This document shows, piece after piece, positions 53,923 to 64,000 of a stretch of 64,000 nt of DNA. The translations under genes and the position numbers were made by a program. Each line of letters opens with the position of its first letter. Within the stretch, counting starts at the first letter, position 1. Source of the stretch: Nocardioides daeguensis (lineage in GTDB: Bacteria > Actinomycetota > Actinomycetes > Propionibacteriales > Nocardioidaceae); contig NZ_JAHTKU010000019.1 of NCBI RefSeq assembly GCF_019192965.1, forward strand, positions 1-64,000, in the 5' to 3' direction. The notes under the pieces are model-generated. The model did not search any database. It had not been told where the DNA came from and saw nothing but the letters and a program-made list of their open reading frames with translations.

Positions 53923-54726
53923 ATGATGGTGCTGATGAACAGCGTGCAGGCGGCTCCCACCATCCTCGCTGTCGCCAACCAGAAGGGTGGCGTCGCGAAG
54001 ACGACCAGTGTCGCGTCCATCGGAGCGGCCCTCGCCGAGCGTGGCCAGCGCGTGCTCCTCGTCGACCTCGACCCGCAGGCGTGCCTGACGTTCTCCTTGG
54101 GCATCGACCCCGAGGACCTCGAGCTGTCGGTCCACCACGTGCTGACCAAGGGCACCGCGGTCGACGAGGTGATCCTCGGGACCGAGGACGGCGTCGACCT
54201 GCTGCCGGCCACCATCGAGCTGGCCCGTGCCGAGGCCGACCTGCTGACCCGTACCGGCCGCGAGCACGTGCTGCGTGGCGTGCTGGAGGACCTCCAGGCG
54301 GGCGGCCGCAGCTACGACTGGGTGCTGCTCGACTGCCCGCCGTCGCTCGGCGTGCTGACCGTCGCCGCGCTCACGGCCGCGACCGGCGTGCTGATCCCGC
54401 TGCAGTGCGAGACCCTGTCCCACCGCGGCGTCGGCCAGCTGCTCGACACCGTCCACGACGTGCGCCGGTTCACCAACCGCGACCTCGCGGTGTGGGGCGT
54501 GCTCCCGACCCTGTACGACGGCCGCACCAACCACGCCCGCGCCGTTCTCGACACCATCGCGGAGACCTACGACCTCGAGGTCGTCGAGCCGCCGATCCCC
54601 AAGACCATCAAGTTCGCCGAGGCGCCGGCCGCGGGCCGCTCGATCCTGGCGACCAGTCGCTCGAGCAAGGGCGCGGAGGCCTACCGCGAGGTGGCCGGAG
54701 CCCTGCTCGCCCGATCGGCGCGCTGA
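53923..54726 (+). CDS. ParA-family ATPase, solitary
   Basis: A 267-aa ParA/Soj-type ATPase (264 aa if the ATG at 53935 is used). The deviant Walker A is NQKGGVAKTT (about 19-28), switch I DLDPQACLTFSLG and Walker B VLLDCPPSLG follow. No ParB or parS lies beside it, so it is probably one of the orphan ParA proteins that position cell-envelope or other cargo. ATG 53923 fits the TAGGGC box; 53935 gives the usual N-terminus. It is followed by an L,D-transpeptidase gene 7 bases later. Confidence 0.88.
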   Translation: MMVLMNSVQAAPTILAVANQKGGVAKTTSVASIGAALAERGQRVLLVDLDPQACLTFSLGIDPEDLELSVHHVLTKGTAVDEVILGTEDGVDLLPATIELARAEADLLTRTGREHVLRGVLEDLQAGGRSYDWVLLDCPPSLGVLTVAALTAATGVLIPLQCETLSHRGVGQLLDTVHDVRRFTNRDLAVWGVLPTLYDGRTNHARAVLDTIAETYDLEVVEPPIPKTIKFAEAPAAGRSILATSRSSKGAEAYREVAGALLARSAR

Positions 54727-54733
54727 GCCCACG

Positions 54734-55459
54734 GTGTCCAAGCACGCCGCTCGCAGCAGCACGGGGCGACACCGCGCGCAGGCGGGGCCGAAGCCCCGGT
54801 ACGGCCGGATCACGGCTCTCGCCGCCGCCCTCACGGTGACCGCCGTGGCGACCGCTGGCGGGTTCGGCCTGCTGCCGGGCGAGCCCGAGGAGCCGGCAGC
54901 GGCCAGCCCGACCACGCCGGCCGCGGCGAGCACCACCGCGAGGCCCGCCCCGGAGCCCGCCTCGGAGCAGGAGGAGCGCGCCGTCGCCGCGCCGCCGGTC
55001 AGCGGCGCCCTGGCCGATGCGAGCACGCAGATCGCCGCGCTCTCCGACTCGACCGCGCTCCCGGCACGGTCCGGCAGCGGGCGGCGGATCGTGTTCAGCG
55101 AGAGCCGCCAGCGGGTGTGGCTGGTCGAGGACGACGGCGCGGTGGAACGCACCTACCTCGTCTCGGGCAGCGTCGAGGACAACCTCGACCCCGGCACCTA
55201 CACCGTCTACTCCCGCAGCCGCAACGCCATCGGCGTGGACGACTCCGGGACGATGGAGTACTTCGTCCGCTTCACCCAGGGCACCGCGGGCGCCGCGATC
55301 GGCTTCCACACCATCCCGGTCGACGACGGCAAGCCGGTGCAGACCCGCGCCCAGCTCGGTACGCCGCTCTCGCACGGCTGCATCCGCCAGGACCGTCCCC
55401 ACGCCATCGCGTTGTGGGACTTCGCGCCGGTCGGCACCAAGGTCGTCGTCACCGCCTGA
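54734..55459 (+). CDS. L,D-transpeptidase (YkuD domain)
   Basis: A 241-aa membrane-anchored or exported peptidoglycan cross-linking enzyme. A basic N-terminus is followed by one hydrophobic segment (about 25-46), an Ala/Pro/Thr stalk, and a YkuD domain (about 115-241) with FHTIP and the catalytic SHGCIRQ (Cys about 216). GTG is the start. It makes 3-3 cross-links between stem peptides, common in Actinobacteria. It lies 7 bases after the ParA gene and may share its transcript. Confidence 0.9.
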   Translation: MSKHAARSSTGRHRAQAGPKPRYGRITALAAALTVTAVATAGGFGLLPGEPEEPAAASPTTPAAASTTARPAPEPASEQEERAVAAPPVSGALADASTQIAALSDSTALPARSGSGRRIVFSESRQRVWLVEDDGAVERTYLVSGSVEDNLDPGTYTVYSRSRNAIGVDDSGTMEYFVRFTQGTAGAAIGFHTIPVDDGKPVQTRAQLGTPLSHGCIRQDRPHAIALWDFAPVGTKVVVTA

Positions 55460-55534
55460 CCCACCCGTCCCAGCCGTCCCGGCCGCCCCGCGCCGGCGCC
55501 CGGGGCGATTTGCCTCGGCCGGGGGACGTCTGCC

Positions 55535-55540
55535 TAGGGT
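55535..55540 (+). promoter_or_regulatory. -10 box for leaderless third EEP gene
   Basis: TAGGGT, 6 bases, then the ATG at 55547, in the 87-base gap after the transpeptidase gene. Confidence 0.5.
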
Positions 55541-55546
55541 GCCCGG

Positions 55547-56392
55547 ATGCTCGCCACGTACGGGAAGCACCTTGCCAAGATCTGCGCCGCGCTGATGGTC
55601 CTCGCCCTCGGCGCCTCGCTGGTCCACACCCAGACCGCCACGGCGGCGGAGCCGGAGCCCGTCGTGGCCGCTTCGTCCGTGAAGGGCGGCGGGTTCGAGA
55701 TCCGCGCGATGACGTTCAACATCCTCACCGCCTCGATGGCGCCCGGCGGCCTGGGCCGCGCGAACGCCGCGGCCCGTCAGGTCCAGGAGCGCAAGCGCAC
55801 CGTCGTCGCCTTCCAGGAGGTGCACCAGTCCCAGCTGAAGGTGCTGCGTCACCGTCTGCCGCGGTTCAAGTTCTACCCCCGCCGCAGCCTCGACAACTAC
55901 AGCGGCGCGATCCAGATCGCCTGGCACACCGGCGAGTACGACGTGCTCGACAAGGGCGAGATCTACCGCCCGTCGATGGGCCACCAGCGCGCCATCCCGT
56001 GGGTCAAGCTCAAGCAGCGCGCGACCAAGCGCACGTTCTACGTCGTGGCGATCCACAACGCTCCCGGTGGCCTCGAGACCGAGCGCGACATCTCGACCGT
56101 GCGTGAGATCAAGCTCATCAAGCGCCTCGGCGCGAAGGGCCAGCCGGTCCTGGTCATGGGCGACATGAACGAGCGCGTCGAGTTCTGCCAGCGGGTCGCG
56201 AAGGCGACCGACCTGGTCTCGCTGGGCGGCACCAAGCGCAATCCCTGCCCGGTGCCCCCGAAGGCCGGCCCGGACTGGATGCTCGCCACCTGGACCGGAA
56301 CCAGGTTCAGCGACTACGCCAAGATCTACAACGGCATCAGCGACCACCCGGTCCTGGTCGGCAACGTCTGGGTGGAGCCCAAGCCCGCCTGA
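55547..56392 (+). CDS. Secreted EEP-fold phosphodiesterase
   Basis: A 281-aa exported protein, signal peptide about 1-34 (cleaved near ATAA), then an EEP domain: MTFNILTA, VAFQEVHQ (metal glutamate about 88), MGDMNER and GISDHPVL (catalytic aspartate-histidine). It is shorter than the two other EEP proteins in the window and carries no extra domain. Substrate unreadable; nucleic acid or phospholipid head groups are the usual ones. A strong hairpin follows its stop. Confidence 0.85.
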   Translation: MLATYGKHLAKICAALMVLALGASLVHTQTATAAEPEPVVAASSVKGGGFEIRAMTFNILTASMAPGGLGRANAAARQVQERKRTVVAFQEVHQSQLKVLRHRLPRFKFYPRRSLDNYSGAIQIAWHTGEYDVLDKGEIYRPSMGHQRAIPWVKLKQRATKRTFYVVAIHNAPGGLETERDISTVREIKLIKRLGAKGQPVLVMGDMNERVEFCQRVAKATDLVSLGGTKRNPCPVPPKAGPDWMLATWTGTRFSDYAKIYNGISDHPVLVGNVWVEPKPA

Positions 56393-56414
56393 CCGGCCGA
56401 AACAGACAGAAAAC

Positions 56415-56448
56415 GGAAGGAGCCCGGGCAACTGCCCGGGCTCCTTCC
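56415..56448. terminator. Strong hairpin terminator between convergent genes
   Basis: A 16-bp perfect stem (56415-56430 and 56433-56448; GGAAGGAGCCCGGGCA and its complement) has a 2-base loop AC. It is followed by TTCT on the plus strand and preceded by an A-rich stretch, giving a T-rich tract on the minus strand, so it can stop both transcripts. Confidence 0.85.
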
Positions 56449-56468
56449 TTCTGCTGGGGGTACGGCGA

Positions 56469-58085
56469 TCAGGCGCTCGTCGTCTCGGCGCCGGCCGAGC
56501 CGCTGCCGCCGCCGCTGCTGCGACGACGCCGGCGCCGGTTGCGGTTGGCCGGACGCTCGCCGCCCTCGGCCGGCGTACCCTCGCCGCTGGCGCCGGGCTC
56601 GGTGCTGGCCGCCGGAGCCGCTGCCTCGCCCTCGACCGGCTTGCCACCCCGGGTGCGGGTCCGGGTGCGGGTGCGGTTGCGCTCGCTGGAGCGACGCTCG
56701 CCCGACCGCTCGGAGCGCTCGCCCGACCGCTCGCCCGACCGCTCACCCTTGGGCGCCACCGGCGCCGGGGGAACGATCCTGCCCTTGGTGCCGGGCGCGA
56801 TGCCCTGGTCGTGGAAGAGGTGCTCGGAGGTGGAGTAGGTCTCGAGCGGCTCGTCGAAGGGCAGGTCGAGCGCCTTGTTGATCATCTTCCAGCGGTGTAC
56901 GTCGGTCGCGTCGACCAACGTGATCGCGATGCCCGACGCGCCGGCGCGGCCGGTGCGGCCGATCCGGTGGACGTAGGTCTTGTCGTCCTCGGGGCAGGTG
57001 TAGTTGACCACGTGGCTCACGCCGGACACGTCGATGCCGCGAGCGGCGACGTCGGTGGCGACGAGGACCTTGATCTTGTCCTCGCGGAACCTGGTCAGCG
57101 CCTTCTCGCGCGCGACCTGCGCCATGTCGCCGTGCAGCGGGCTGGCCTTGAAGCCACGCTCGACGAGGTCGTCGGCGACGCGCTGGGCCTGCCGCTTGGT
57201 GCGGGTGAACACGATCATCTTGTCGGCGTCCTCGGCCTGCAGCAGGCGGCCGAGGATCTCCGGCTTGTCGAGGTCGTGGGCCAGGTAGATGAACTGGGCG
57301 GTCGCTGGCACCGTCGCGTTCTCGTACGACGACTCGGCGCGGATGTTCATCGGGTGCCGCATGTGGATCCGGGCCAGCGACACGATGGCGCTCGGCATGG
57401 TGGCCGAGAAGAGCATGGTCTGCCGGGTCTCCGGGGTCATCCGCAGCAGCTTCTCCACGTCGGGCAGGAAGCCGAGGTCCAGCATCTCGTCGGCCTCGTC
57501 GAGGACCAGCGCGTGCACGTGGGAGAGGTCGAGGACCCGGCGGTTGGCGAGGTCGATCAGTCGTCCCGGCGTACCGATGACGATGTCGACGCCGCGCTCG
57601 AGCGCCTCGATCTGCGGCTCGTAGCCGACGCCGCCGTAGATGGTGAGGACGCGCAGGCCGCGGTCGCGGCTGGCGATCTCGAGGTCGCTGGAGACCTGGA
57701 TCGCGAGCTCACGGGTGGGGGCGACGATGAGCGCCTGCGGCTTGCCCTGCGGGATCTCGGCGTAGTCGGGGTCGCTCGGCGCGACGCTGCGCTGGATGAC
57801 CGGGATGCCGAAGGCCAGCGTCTTGCCGGTGCCGGTGCGCGCCTGGCCGATCAGGTCGGTGCCCATCAGCGCGACGGAGAGGGTCATCTCCTGGATGGCG
57901 AACGGGTGGGTGATCCCGGCCCGGTCGAGCGCGTCGCAGATCAGCGGCATCACGCCGAGGTCGCGGAAGGTCGGTGCGGGCGCCGCGTCGGTCTCGGGGG
58001 TGGACGCAGCGGTGGTGTCGTTGGAAGTCAGTGTTCTGTTCGCTTTCGTGAGTGTCGTCAGCCGGTCGGCATGGCGCCAGATCAA
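56469..58085 (-). CDS. DEAD-box RNA helicase
   Basis: A 538-aa ATP-dependent RNA helicase of the RhlE/CshA kind. Q motif FAIQEMT, Walker A ARTGTGKT (82-89), PTRELA, DEAD as LDEADEM (about 195), SAT (about 224), and HRIGRTGRAG (about 385) are all present. The C-terminal 110 residues are a disordered basic tail of repeated GERS and RTRTRT units. No ATG or GTG opens the frame; the only initiator is TTG at 58085, so the true start is uncertain by up to 25 codons. It is divergent from a ferritin-like gene, as in Mycobacterium. Confidence 0.92.
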   Translation of the reverse strand: MIWRHADRLTTLTKANRTLTSNDTTAASTPETDAAPAPTFRDLGVMPLICDALDRAGITHPFAIQEMTLSVALMGTDLIGQARTGTGKTLAFGIPVIQRSVAPSDPDYAEIPQGKPQALIVAPTRELAIQVSSDLEIASRDRGLRVLTIYGGVGYEPQIEALERGVDIVIGTPGRLIDLANRRVLDLSHVHALVLDEADEMLDLGFLPDVEKLLRMTPETRQTMLFSATMPSAIVSLARIHMRHPMNIRAESSYENATVPATAQFIYLAHDLDKPEILGRLLQAEDADKMIVFTRTKRQAQRVADDLVERGFKASPLHGDMAQVAREKALTRFREDKIKVLVATDVAARGIDVSGVSHVVNYTCPEDDKTYVHRIGRTGRAGASGIAITLVDATDVHRWKMINKALDLPFDEPLETYSTSEHLFHDQGIAPGTKGRIVPPAPVAPKGERSGERSGERSERSGERRSSERNRTRTRTRTRGGKPVEGEAAAPAASTEPGASGEGTPAEGGERPANRNRRRRRRSSGGGSGSAGAETTSA

Positions 58086-58192
58086 TGCGGCTGTTCACAC
58101 TCAGCCGCGCACATACGTGGGCGGGTGCCCGGGCGGGCCATCGCGCTCCCGGGTGGGTGCGGGCAGGCTCTCGCTGCGGTCCAGCCTACTTG

Positions 58193-58198
58193 TACGCT
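58193..58198 (+). promoter_or_regulatory. -10 box for leaderless ferritin-like gene
   Basis: TACGCT, CAGCGC, then ATG at 58205; identical to the 12 bases before the PHP gene start at 51651. Confidence 0.55.
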
Positions 58199-58204
58199 CA
58201 GCGC

Positions 58205-58906
58205 ATGGCTGAATCCGCCGACGCGACCGCTCCCACCGCCGACGGCGATCCGGCCTACCGCGAGGCCGTGGTCGACCTGCTGGCGGCGATCTCCTACGGC
58301 GAGATCTCTGCGTTCGAGCGCCTCGCCGAGGACGCCAAGCTGGCGCCCAGCCTGGCCGACAAGGTCGACCTGGCGACGATGGCGAGCGGTGAGCTGACCA
58401 AGGTGCACGCGCTCCACGACCGGATCCGCGACTTCGGCGCCGACCCGTTCGAGGCGATGGTCCCGTTCCGGGAGCCCCTCGACGCCTTCCACCGGCACAC
58501 CGCCCCGGCCGACTGGTACGAGGGCCTGGTGAAGGCGTACGTCGGCGACGGGCTCGCCAACGACTTCTACCGTGAGATCGCGGCCTACCTCGACCCCGAG
58601 ACCCGCGACCTCGTCGTGTCCTCGATGGAGGAGGGCACCCACGCGACGTTCGTGGTCGACCGGGTCCGTGCCGCCATCGCCCAGGACGCCCGCCTCGGCG
58701 GCCGGCTCGCCCTGTGGGGCCGCCGGCTGATGGGGGAGGCGCTCACCCAGGCCCAGCGGGTCGCCGCCGACCGCGACGCGCTCACCGCCCTGCTGGCCGG
58801 CGGCGTCGACCGGCCCGGCCTCGACCTCGCGGCCATGGGCCGGATGTTCACCCGGCTCACCGAGCGTCACATGGCCCGGATGGCCGAGCTCGGCCTCGAG
58901 GCGTGA
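58205..58906 (+). CDS. Ferritin-like-fold protein (Rv3210c-like)
   Basis: A 233-aa all-helical protein. EISAFERLAEDA and ASGELTKVHALHDR carry the Glu and Glu-x-x-His spacing of ferritin-like diiron helices, with a second Glu-x-x-His-like pair in EEGTHATF near 141. Homologues sit beside the RNA helicase in Mycobacterium and have been compared with tRNA hydroxylases. Whether it holds iron is not shown. Its stop is 9 bases from the convergent sterol desaturase stop. Confidence 0.78.
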   Translation: MAESADATAPTADGDPAYREAVVDLLAAISYGEISAFERLAEDAKLAPSLADKVDLATMASGELTKVHALHDRIRDFGADPFEAMVPFREPLDAFHRHTAPADWYEGLVKAYVGDGLANDFYREIAAYLDPETRDLVVSSMEEGTHATFVVDRVRAAIAQDARLGGRLALWGRRLMGEALTQAQRVAADRDALTALLAGGVDRPGLDLAAMGRMFTRLTERHMARMAELGLEA

Positions 58907-58915
58907 GCGGCGAGC

Positions 58916-59824
58916 TCAGTCGGCGCCCGCGCCGCTGAGCTCCTTGGCGGTGGCGGACGCGGGCGTCCAGCCGGGCGGGCCGAACAGGTAGCCCAGCCGC
59001 TCCCGCCAGCTCCGCGCGTGGCGGACGTCGCGCGCGATGGCGGCGAACTCGCCGTACTCGAGCGTGACCAGGTGGTAGGTGTCGACCGGCTTGGTCAGGC
59101 CGTAGGTCGGCCGCTGGCGCTCGGGCTGGAAGGTGCCCAGGAGCCGGTCCCAGACGATGAGGATGCCGCCGTAGTTCTTGTCGAGGTACTCCGGGTCCGA
59201 GCCGTGGTGCACGCGGTGGTGCGACGGGGTGTTGAAGACCAGCTCGAGGGGGCGGGGGAGCCGGTCGATCGTCTCGGTGTGCACGAAGAACTGGTAGACG
59301 AGGTTGATCGAGAACGCGACGTAGAGGGTCCAGGGTGCGAAGCCGAGCAGCGGCAGCGGCAGCCAGAAGAAGAACTCGAACCACGGGTTCCACTTCTGGC
59401 GCAGCGCGGTCGCGAAGTTCATGTACTCGCTCGAGTGGTGCGCCTGGTGGGCGGCCCAGCCGATGTTGACCCGGTGCACGAACCGGTGGTTGCCGTAGTA
59501 GGCGAGGTCCAGGCCGACGATCAGCAGCACCCAGTACCACCAGGTGTCGGTGGGCAGGTGGTACGGCGCCAGGTGGGTGGAGAGCGCCGAGTAGACGACG
59601 AAGGTGCCGACCTTGAAGACGGTCAGGAAGAAGATCGAGCCGATCCCCATCGAGATCGAGGTCCGGGCGTCCTTGAGGGAGTAGCCGGTGCGCCCCAGGG
59701 CGCCCACGGCGTTGTCGTCGTGGTCGAGCCACCTCAGCGCCGCGAGCTCGACGAGGATGCTGAGCACGAAGAACGGGACGGCGTAGGTCACCGGGTTCTT
59801 CATCGGGTCGAGCAGGTCGTGCAT
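58916..59824 (-). CDS. Sterol desaturase/fatty acid hydroxylase-family membrane protein
   Basis: A 302-aa membrane diiron oxygenase. The three histidine clusters are HRFVHR (about 117), HQAHHSSE (about 130) and HHRVHHG (about 208), set between hydrophobic segments (about 12-30, 60-80, 92-110, 150-175). Family members hydroxylate or desaturate sterols, fatty acids or ether lipids; the substrate is unknown. AAGGAG is 6 bases before the ATG. It is divergent from the TetR gene at 59893, which probably represses it. Confidence 0.88.
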   Translation of the reverse strand: MHDLLDPMKNPVTYAVPFFVLSILVELAALRWLDHDDNAVGALGRTGYSLKDARTSISMGIGSIFFLTVFKVGTFVVYSALSTHLAPYHLPTDTWWYWVLLIVGLDLAYYGNHRFVHRVNIGWAAHQAHHSSEYMNFATALRQKWNPWFEFFFWLPLPLLGFAPWTLYVAFSINLVYQFFVHTETIDRLPRPLELVFNTPSHHRVHHGSDPEYLDKNYGGILIVWDRLLGTFQPERQRPTYGLTKPVDTYHLVTLEYGEFAAIARDVRHARSWRERLGYLFGPPGWTPASATAKELSGAGAD

Positions 59825-59892
59825 GGCGACTCCTTCGATATGACTCTCGGGTAAGTTACTACGAGGTCAATTCGATCGCTAGGGTGAACCGC
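59825..59892. promoter_or_regulatory. Divergent promoter region of sterol desaturase and TetR genes
   Basis: TAGGGT (59880-59885) ends 7 bases before the TetR ATG. Upstream is the short hyphenated palindrome GTAAGTTAC (59851-59859), a candidate operator, and on the minus strand TTGACC may be the -35 of the desaturase. Confidence 0.4.
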
Positions 59893-62327
<2,435 letters not shown>

Positions 62328-62344
62328 GCCGACCGGTTCCCGCC

Positions 62345-62944
62345 ATGGCCGACGACCGCCGTACGTCCCGCAAGCCCGGCCGCCCCGCCTCGGGGCGGTC
62401 CGGGCCGCGGTACGCCGAGCGGCTCAAGGCCGAGCGCAAGAAGGCCGCCCGGGAGCGCGAGGCCGCCCTGGTCCGCGCGCGCAACGAGCACCAGCACAAG
62501 GCCCGGCTGACCAGCCGCGCTGCGATCCTGGTCCTCGTGCTCGCCGTGCTCGCGGTCTCCTACGCCTCCTCGTTGCGGGCCTACCTCCAGCAGCGCAGCA
62601 GCATCGCCGCCCTCGAGGCGCAGATCTCCGAGCGCGAGGCCACGATCGACGACCTGCGCGACGAGAAGAAGCGGTGGGGCGACCCGGCGTACGTCGCCCA
62701 GCAGGCCCGTGCCCGGCTCGGGTACGTCGTCCCCGGGGACACCCCGTTCGTGGTGGTCGACGCCGACGGCAACCCGCTCGACGCGGGCGCGGAGCTCGGG
62801 GACCCCTCGAAGGTCGCCGACCCGGACAAGCAGACCTGGTACGAGGACGCGTGGGACTCGATGAAGATCGCCGGCAACCCGCCGACGCGGGTGCGCGACC
62901 CCAAGGACGAGATCAAGGCTCCCAAGGAGGACCTCGAGCAGTGA
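62345..62944 (+). CDS. FtsB/DivIC-type septum formation protein
   Basis: A 199-aa bitopic membrane protein of the divisome. A long basic cytoplasmic N-terminus (about 1-58) precedes one membrane segment (ILVLVLAVLAVSYASSL, about 60-76), a coiled coil (about 80-105) and the DivIC motif DPAYVAQQARARLGYVVPGD. It links FtsQ and FtsL type proteins at the septum. It lies 17 bases after eno and overlaps the DUF501 gene (GTGA). Confidence 0.9.
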   Translation: MADDRRTSRKPGRPASGRSGPRYAERLKAERKKAAREREAALVRARNEHQHKARLTSRAAILVLVLAVLAVSYASSLRAYLQQRSSIAALEAQISEREATIDDLRDEKKRWGDPAYVAQQARARLGYVVPGDTPFVVVDADGNPLDAGAELGDPSKVADPDKQTWYEDAWDSMKIAGNPPTRVRDPKDEIKAPKEDLEQ

Positions 62945-63462
62945 GCGACGCCATGACCAGCAGCGACGAGGCGGTCATCGCGGCCCAGCTCGGCAGGGCT
63001 CCGCGCGGCGTCCACGCGATCGGGCACCGCTGCCCGTGCGGCAACCCCGACGTGGTGGCCACCGAGCCGCGGCTGCCCAACGGAACGCCGTTCCCGACGA
63101 CCTACTACCTCACCTGCCCGCGGGTGAACTCCAAGATCGGCACCCTCGAGGCGTCCGGCCTGATGAAGCAGATGCAGGACCGGCTCGGCACCGACCCGGA
63201 GCTGGCCGCGGCCTACCGCGCCGCCCACGAGGCCTATCTCGCCGACCGTGCCGCGATCGGTGCGGCGGGCGGCTTCGACGTCCCCGAGATCGAGGGCATC
63301 TCCGCCGGTGGCATGCCCGACCGGGTGAAGTGCCTGCACGTGCTCGCCGGCCACGCGCTGGCCGCCGGACCGGGCGTGAACCCGCTCGGCGACGAGGTCC
63401 TGGAGATCCTCGGCGACTGGTGGGCCAAGGGGCCGTGCGTGGCTCCCGCCGGCGATGAGTGA
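62941..63462 (+). CDS. DUF501 protein
   Basis: A 173-aa soluble protein of the DUF501 family (Rv1025 in Mycobacterium). HRCPCGNPDV and YYLTCP supply three cysteines, with DRVKCLHVLAGHALA nearer the C-terminus supplying another and a histidine, so a metal site is plausible. Function unknown. GTG lies in the stop of the preceding gene; an ATG at 62953 is possible. It overlaps ppx by 8 bases. Confidence 0.88.
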   Translation: MSDAMTSSDEAVIAAQLGRAPRGVHAIGHRCPCGNPDVVATEPRLPNGTPFPTTYYLTCPRVNSKIGTLEASGLMKQMQDRLGTDPELAAAYRAAHEAYLADRAAIGAAGGFDVPEIEGISAGGMPDRVKCLHVLAGHALAAGPGVNPLGDEVLEILGDWWAKGPCVAPAGDE

Positions 63463-64000
63463 CCCGGTCGCCGCGATCGACTGCGGCACCAACACCATCA
63501 AGCTGCTCGTCGGGGACCCGGCGAACGAGCCGGACAGGGTCCGCCGCGAGAGCCGGATGATCCGCCTCGGCCAGGGCGTCGACGCCACCGGTCGGCTGGC
63601 GCCGGAGGCGCTGGAGCGGGCCTGGGCCGCGATCGACGAGTACGCCGCGATCATCGGCTCGGCCGGCATCGGAGCCGACCGGATCCGGTTCTGCGCCACC
63701 TCCGCGACCCGCGACGCCGCCAATGCGGCGCAGTTCACCGCCGGTGTGCACGCCCGGCTGGGGATCGACCCCGAGGTGCTCTCCGGCGAGGAGGAGGCCC
63801 GGCTCGCCTTCGACGGCGCGGTCCGCGGGCTCACGGCTGCCTCGGTCGAGTTGATCGGCCCGGCGCTGGTCGTCGACATCGGCGGCGGCTCGACCGAGCT
63901 GATCCTCGGCGACCCGGCGACCGGTCCGAACGCCGCGCACTCCATGGACATCGGGTCGGTGCGCCTGCACGAGCGGCACGTGCGCCACGACCCGATCACG
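63455..64000 (+). CDS. ppx: Exopolyphosphatase Ppx/GppA, 3' end outside the window
   Basis: The first 182 codons of a Ppx/GppA phosphatase, which degrades polyphosphate or converts pppGpp to ppGpp. AAIDCGTNTIKLLV (about 6-19) is the phosphate-1 loop of the ASKHA fold, CATSATRDAAN follows near 74, LSGEEEARLAF near 102, and VVDIGGGSTEL near 128 is the phosphate-2 loop. The ATG overlaps the DUF501 stop by 8 bases, so translation is coupled. The window cuts it in the middle of the second domain. Confidence 0.93.
   Translation, partial: MSDPVAAIDCGTNTIKLLVGDPANEPDRVRRESRMIRLGQGVDATGRLAPEALERAWAAIDEYAAIIGSAGIGADRIRFCATSATRDAANAAQFTAGVHARLGIDPEVLSGEEEARLAFDGAVRGLTAASVELIGPALVVDIGGGSTELILGDPATGPNAAHSMDIGSVRLHERHVRHDPIT

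Overview
The window is a GC-rich chromosomal stretch from an actinobacterium. Gene content and order fit Nocardioides or a close relative (Propionibacteriales): folC-DUF4233, secA with the Rv3235/LysM pair, mrp-tatB with an MgtE-like/DUF1003 pair, eno-divIC-DUF501-ppx, and an RNA helicase divergent from a ferritin-like gene. It is almost fully coding. I found about 63 protein genes, no rRNA, tRNA or CRISPR array, and no phage or insertion sequence with a transposase. No gene-free stretch reaches 300 bases; the longest (33175-33413) is an AT-rich leader.

Layout. 1-11.3 kb: aminopeptidase N, a secreted CHAP protein, a DsbA-like protein, a secreted amidase, metG, an acetyltransferase, an esterase and a GH43-like lipoprotein. 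11.3-25.4 kb: folC, secA, a GDSL hydrolase, the Rv3235/LysM pair, tatB, mrp, DUF1003, an MgtE-N/CBS protein, then a formylglycine-dependent sulfatase lipoprotein with its activating enzyme. 25.4-34.8 kb: secreted EEP- and PLD-type phosphodiesterases flanking a compact operon of two sulfotransferases, a glycosyltransferase, a LicD-methyltransferase fusion and a coiled-coil protein; this looks like a surface-glycan sulfation and decoration locus. 34.8-48.2 kb: an acyl-CoA dehydrogenase/mesaconyl-CoA hydratase-like pair, then a branched-chain-amino-acid-type ABC importer operon with two tandem cysteine-rich binding proteins, a fused permease, two ATPases, and two unknown envelope proteins. 48.2-64 kb: phosphatase, CASTOR/POLLUX-like channel, PHP and MarC proteins, SDR, ParA, L,D-transpeptidase, a third EEP protein, RNA helicase, sterol desaturase with TetR regulator, and the enolase locus.

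Intergenic DNA holds most of the unusual signal. There are two inverted copies of a 77-bp double-hairpin element with a compensatory base change, an array of 22-bp units in opposing orientation between convergent genes, a roughly 160-bp element with terminal inverted repeats inside the ABC operon that supplies the ribosome binding site of the next gene, several long palindromes at promoters, and a recurrent TANNNT box 6-9 bases before start codons, the signature of leaderless mRNAs. Start choices below use these boxes and Shine-Dalgarno sequences; functions are assigned from protein motifs read by eye.
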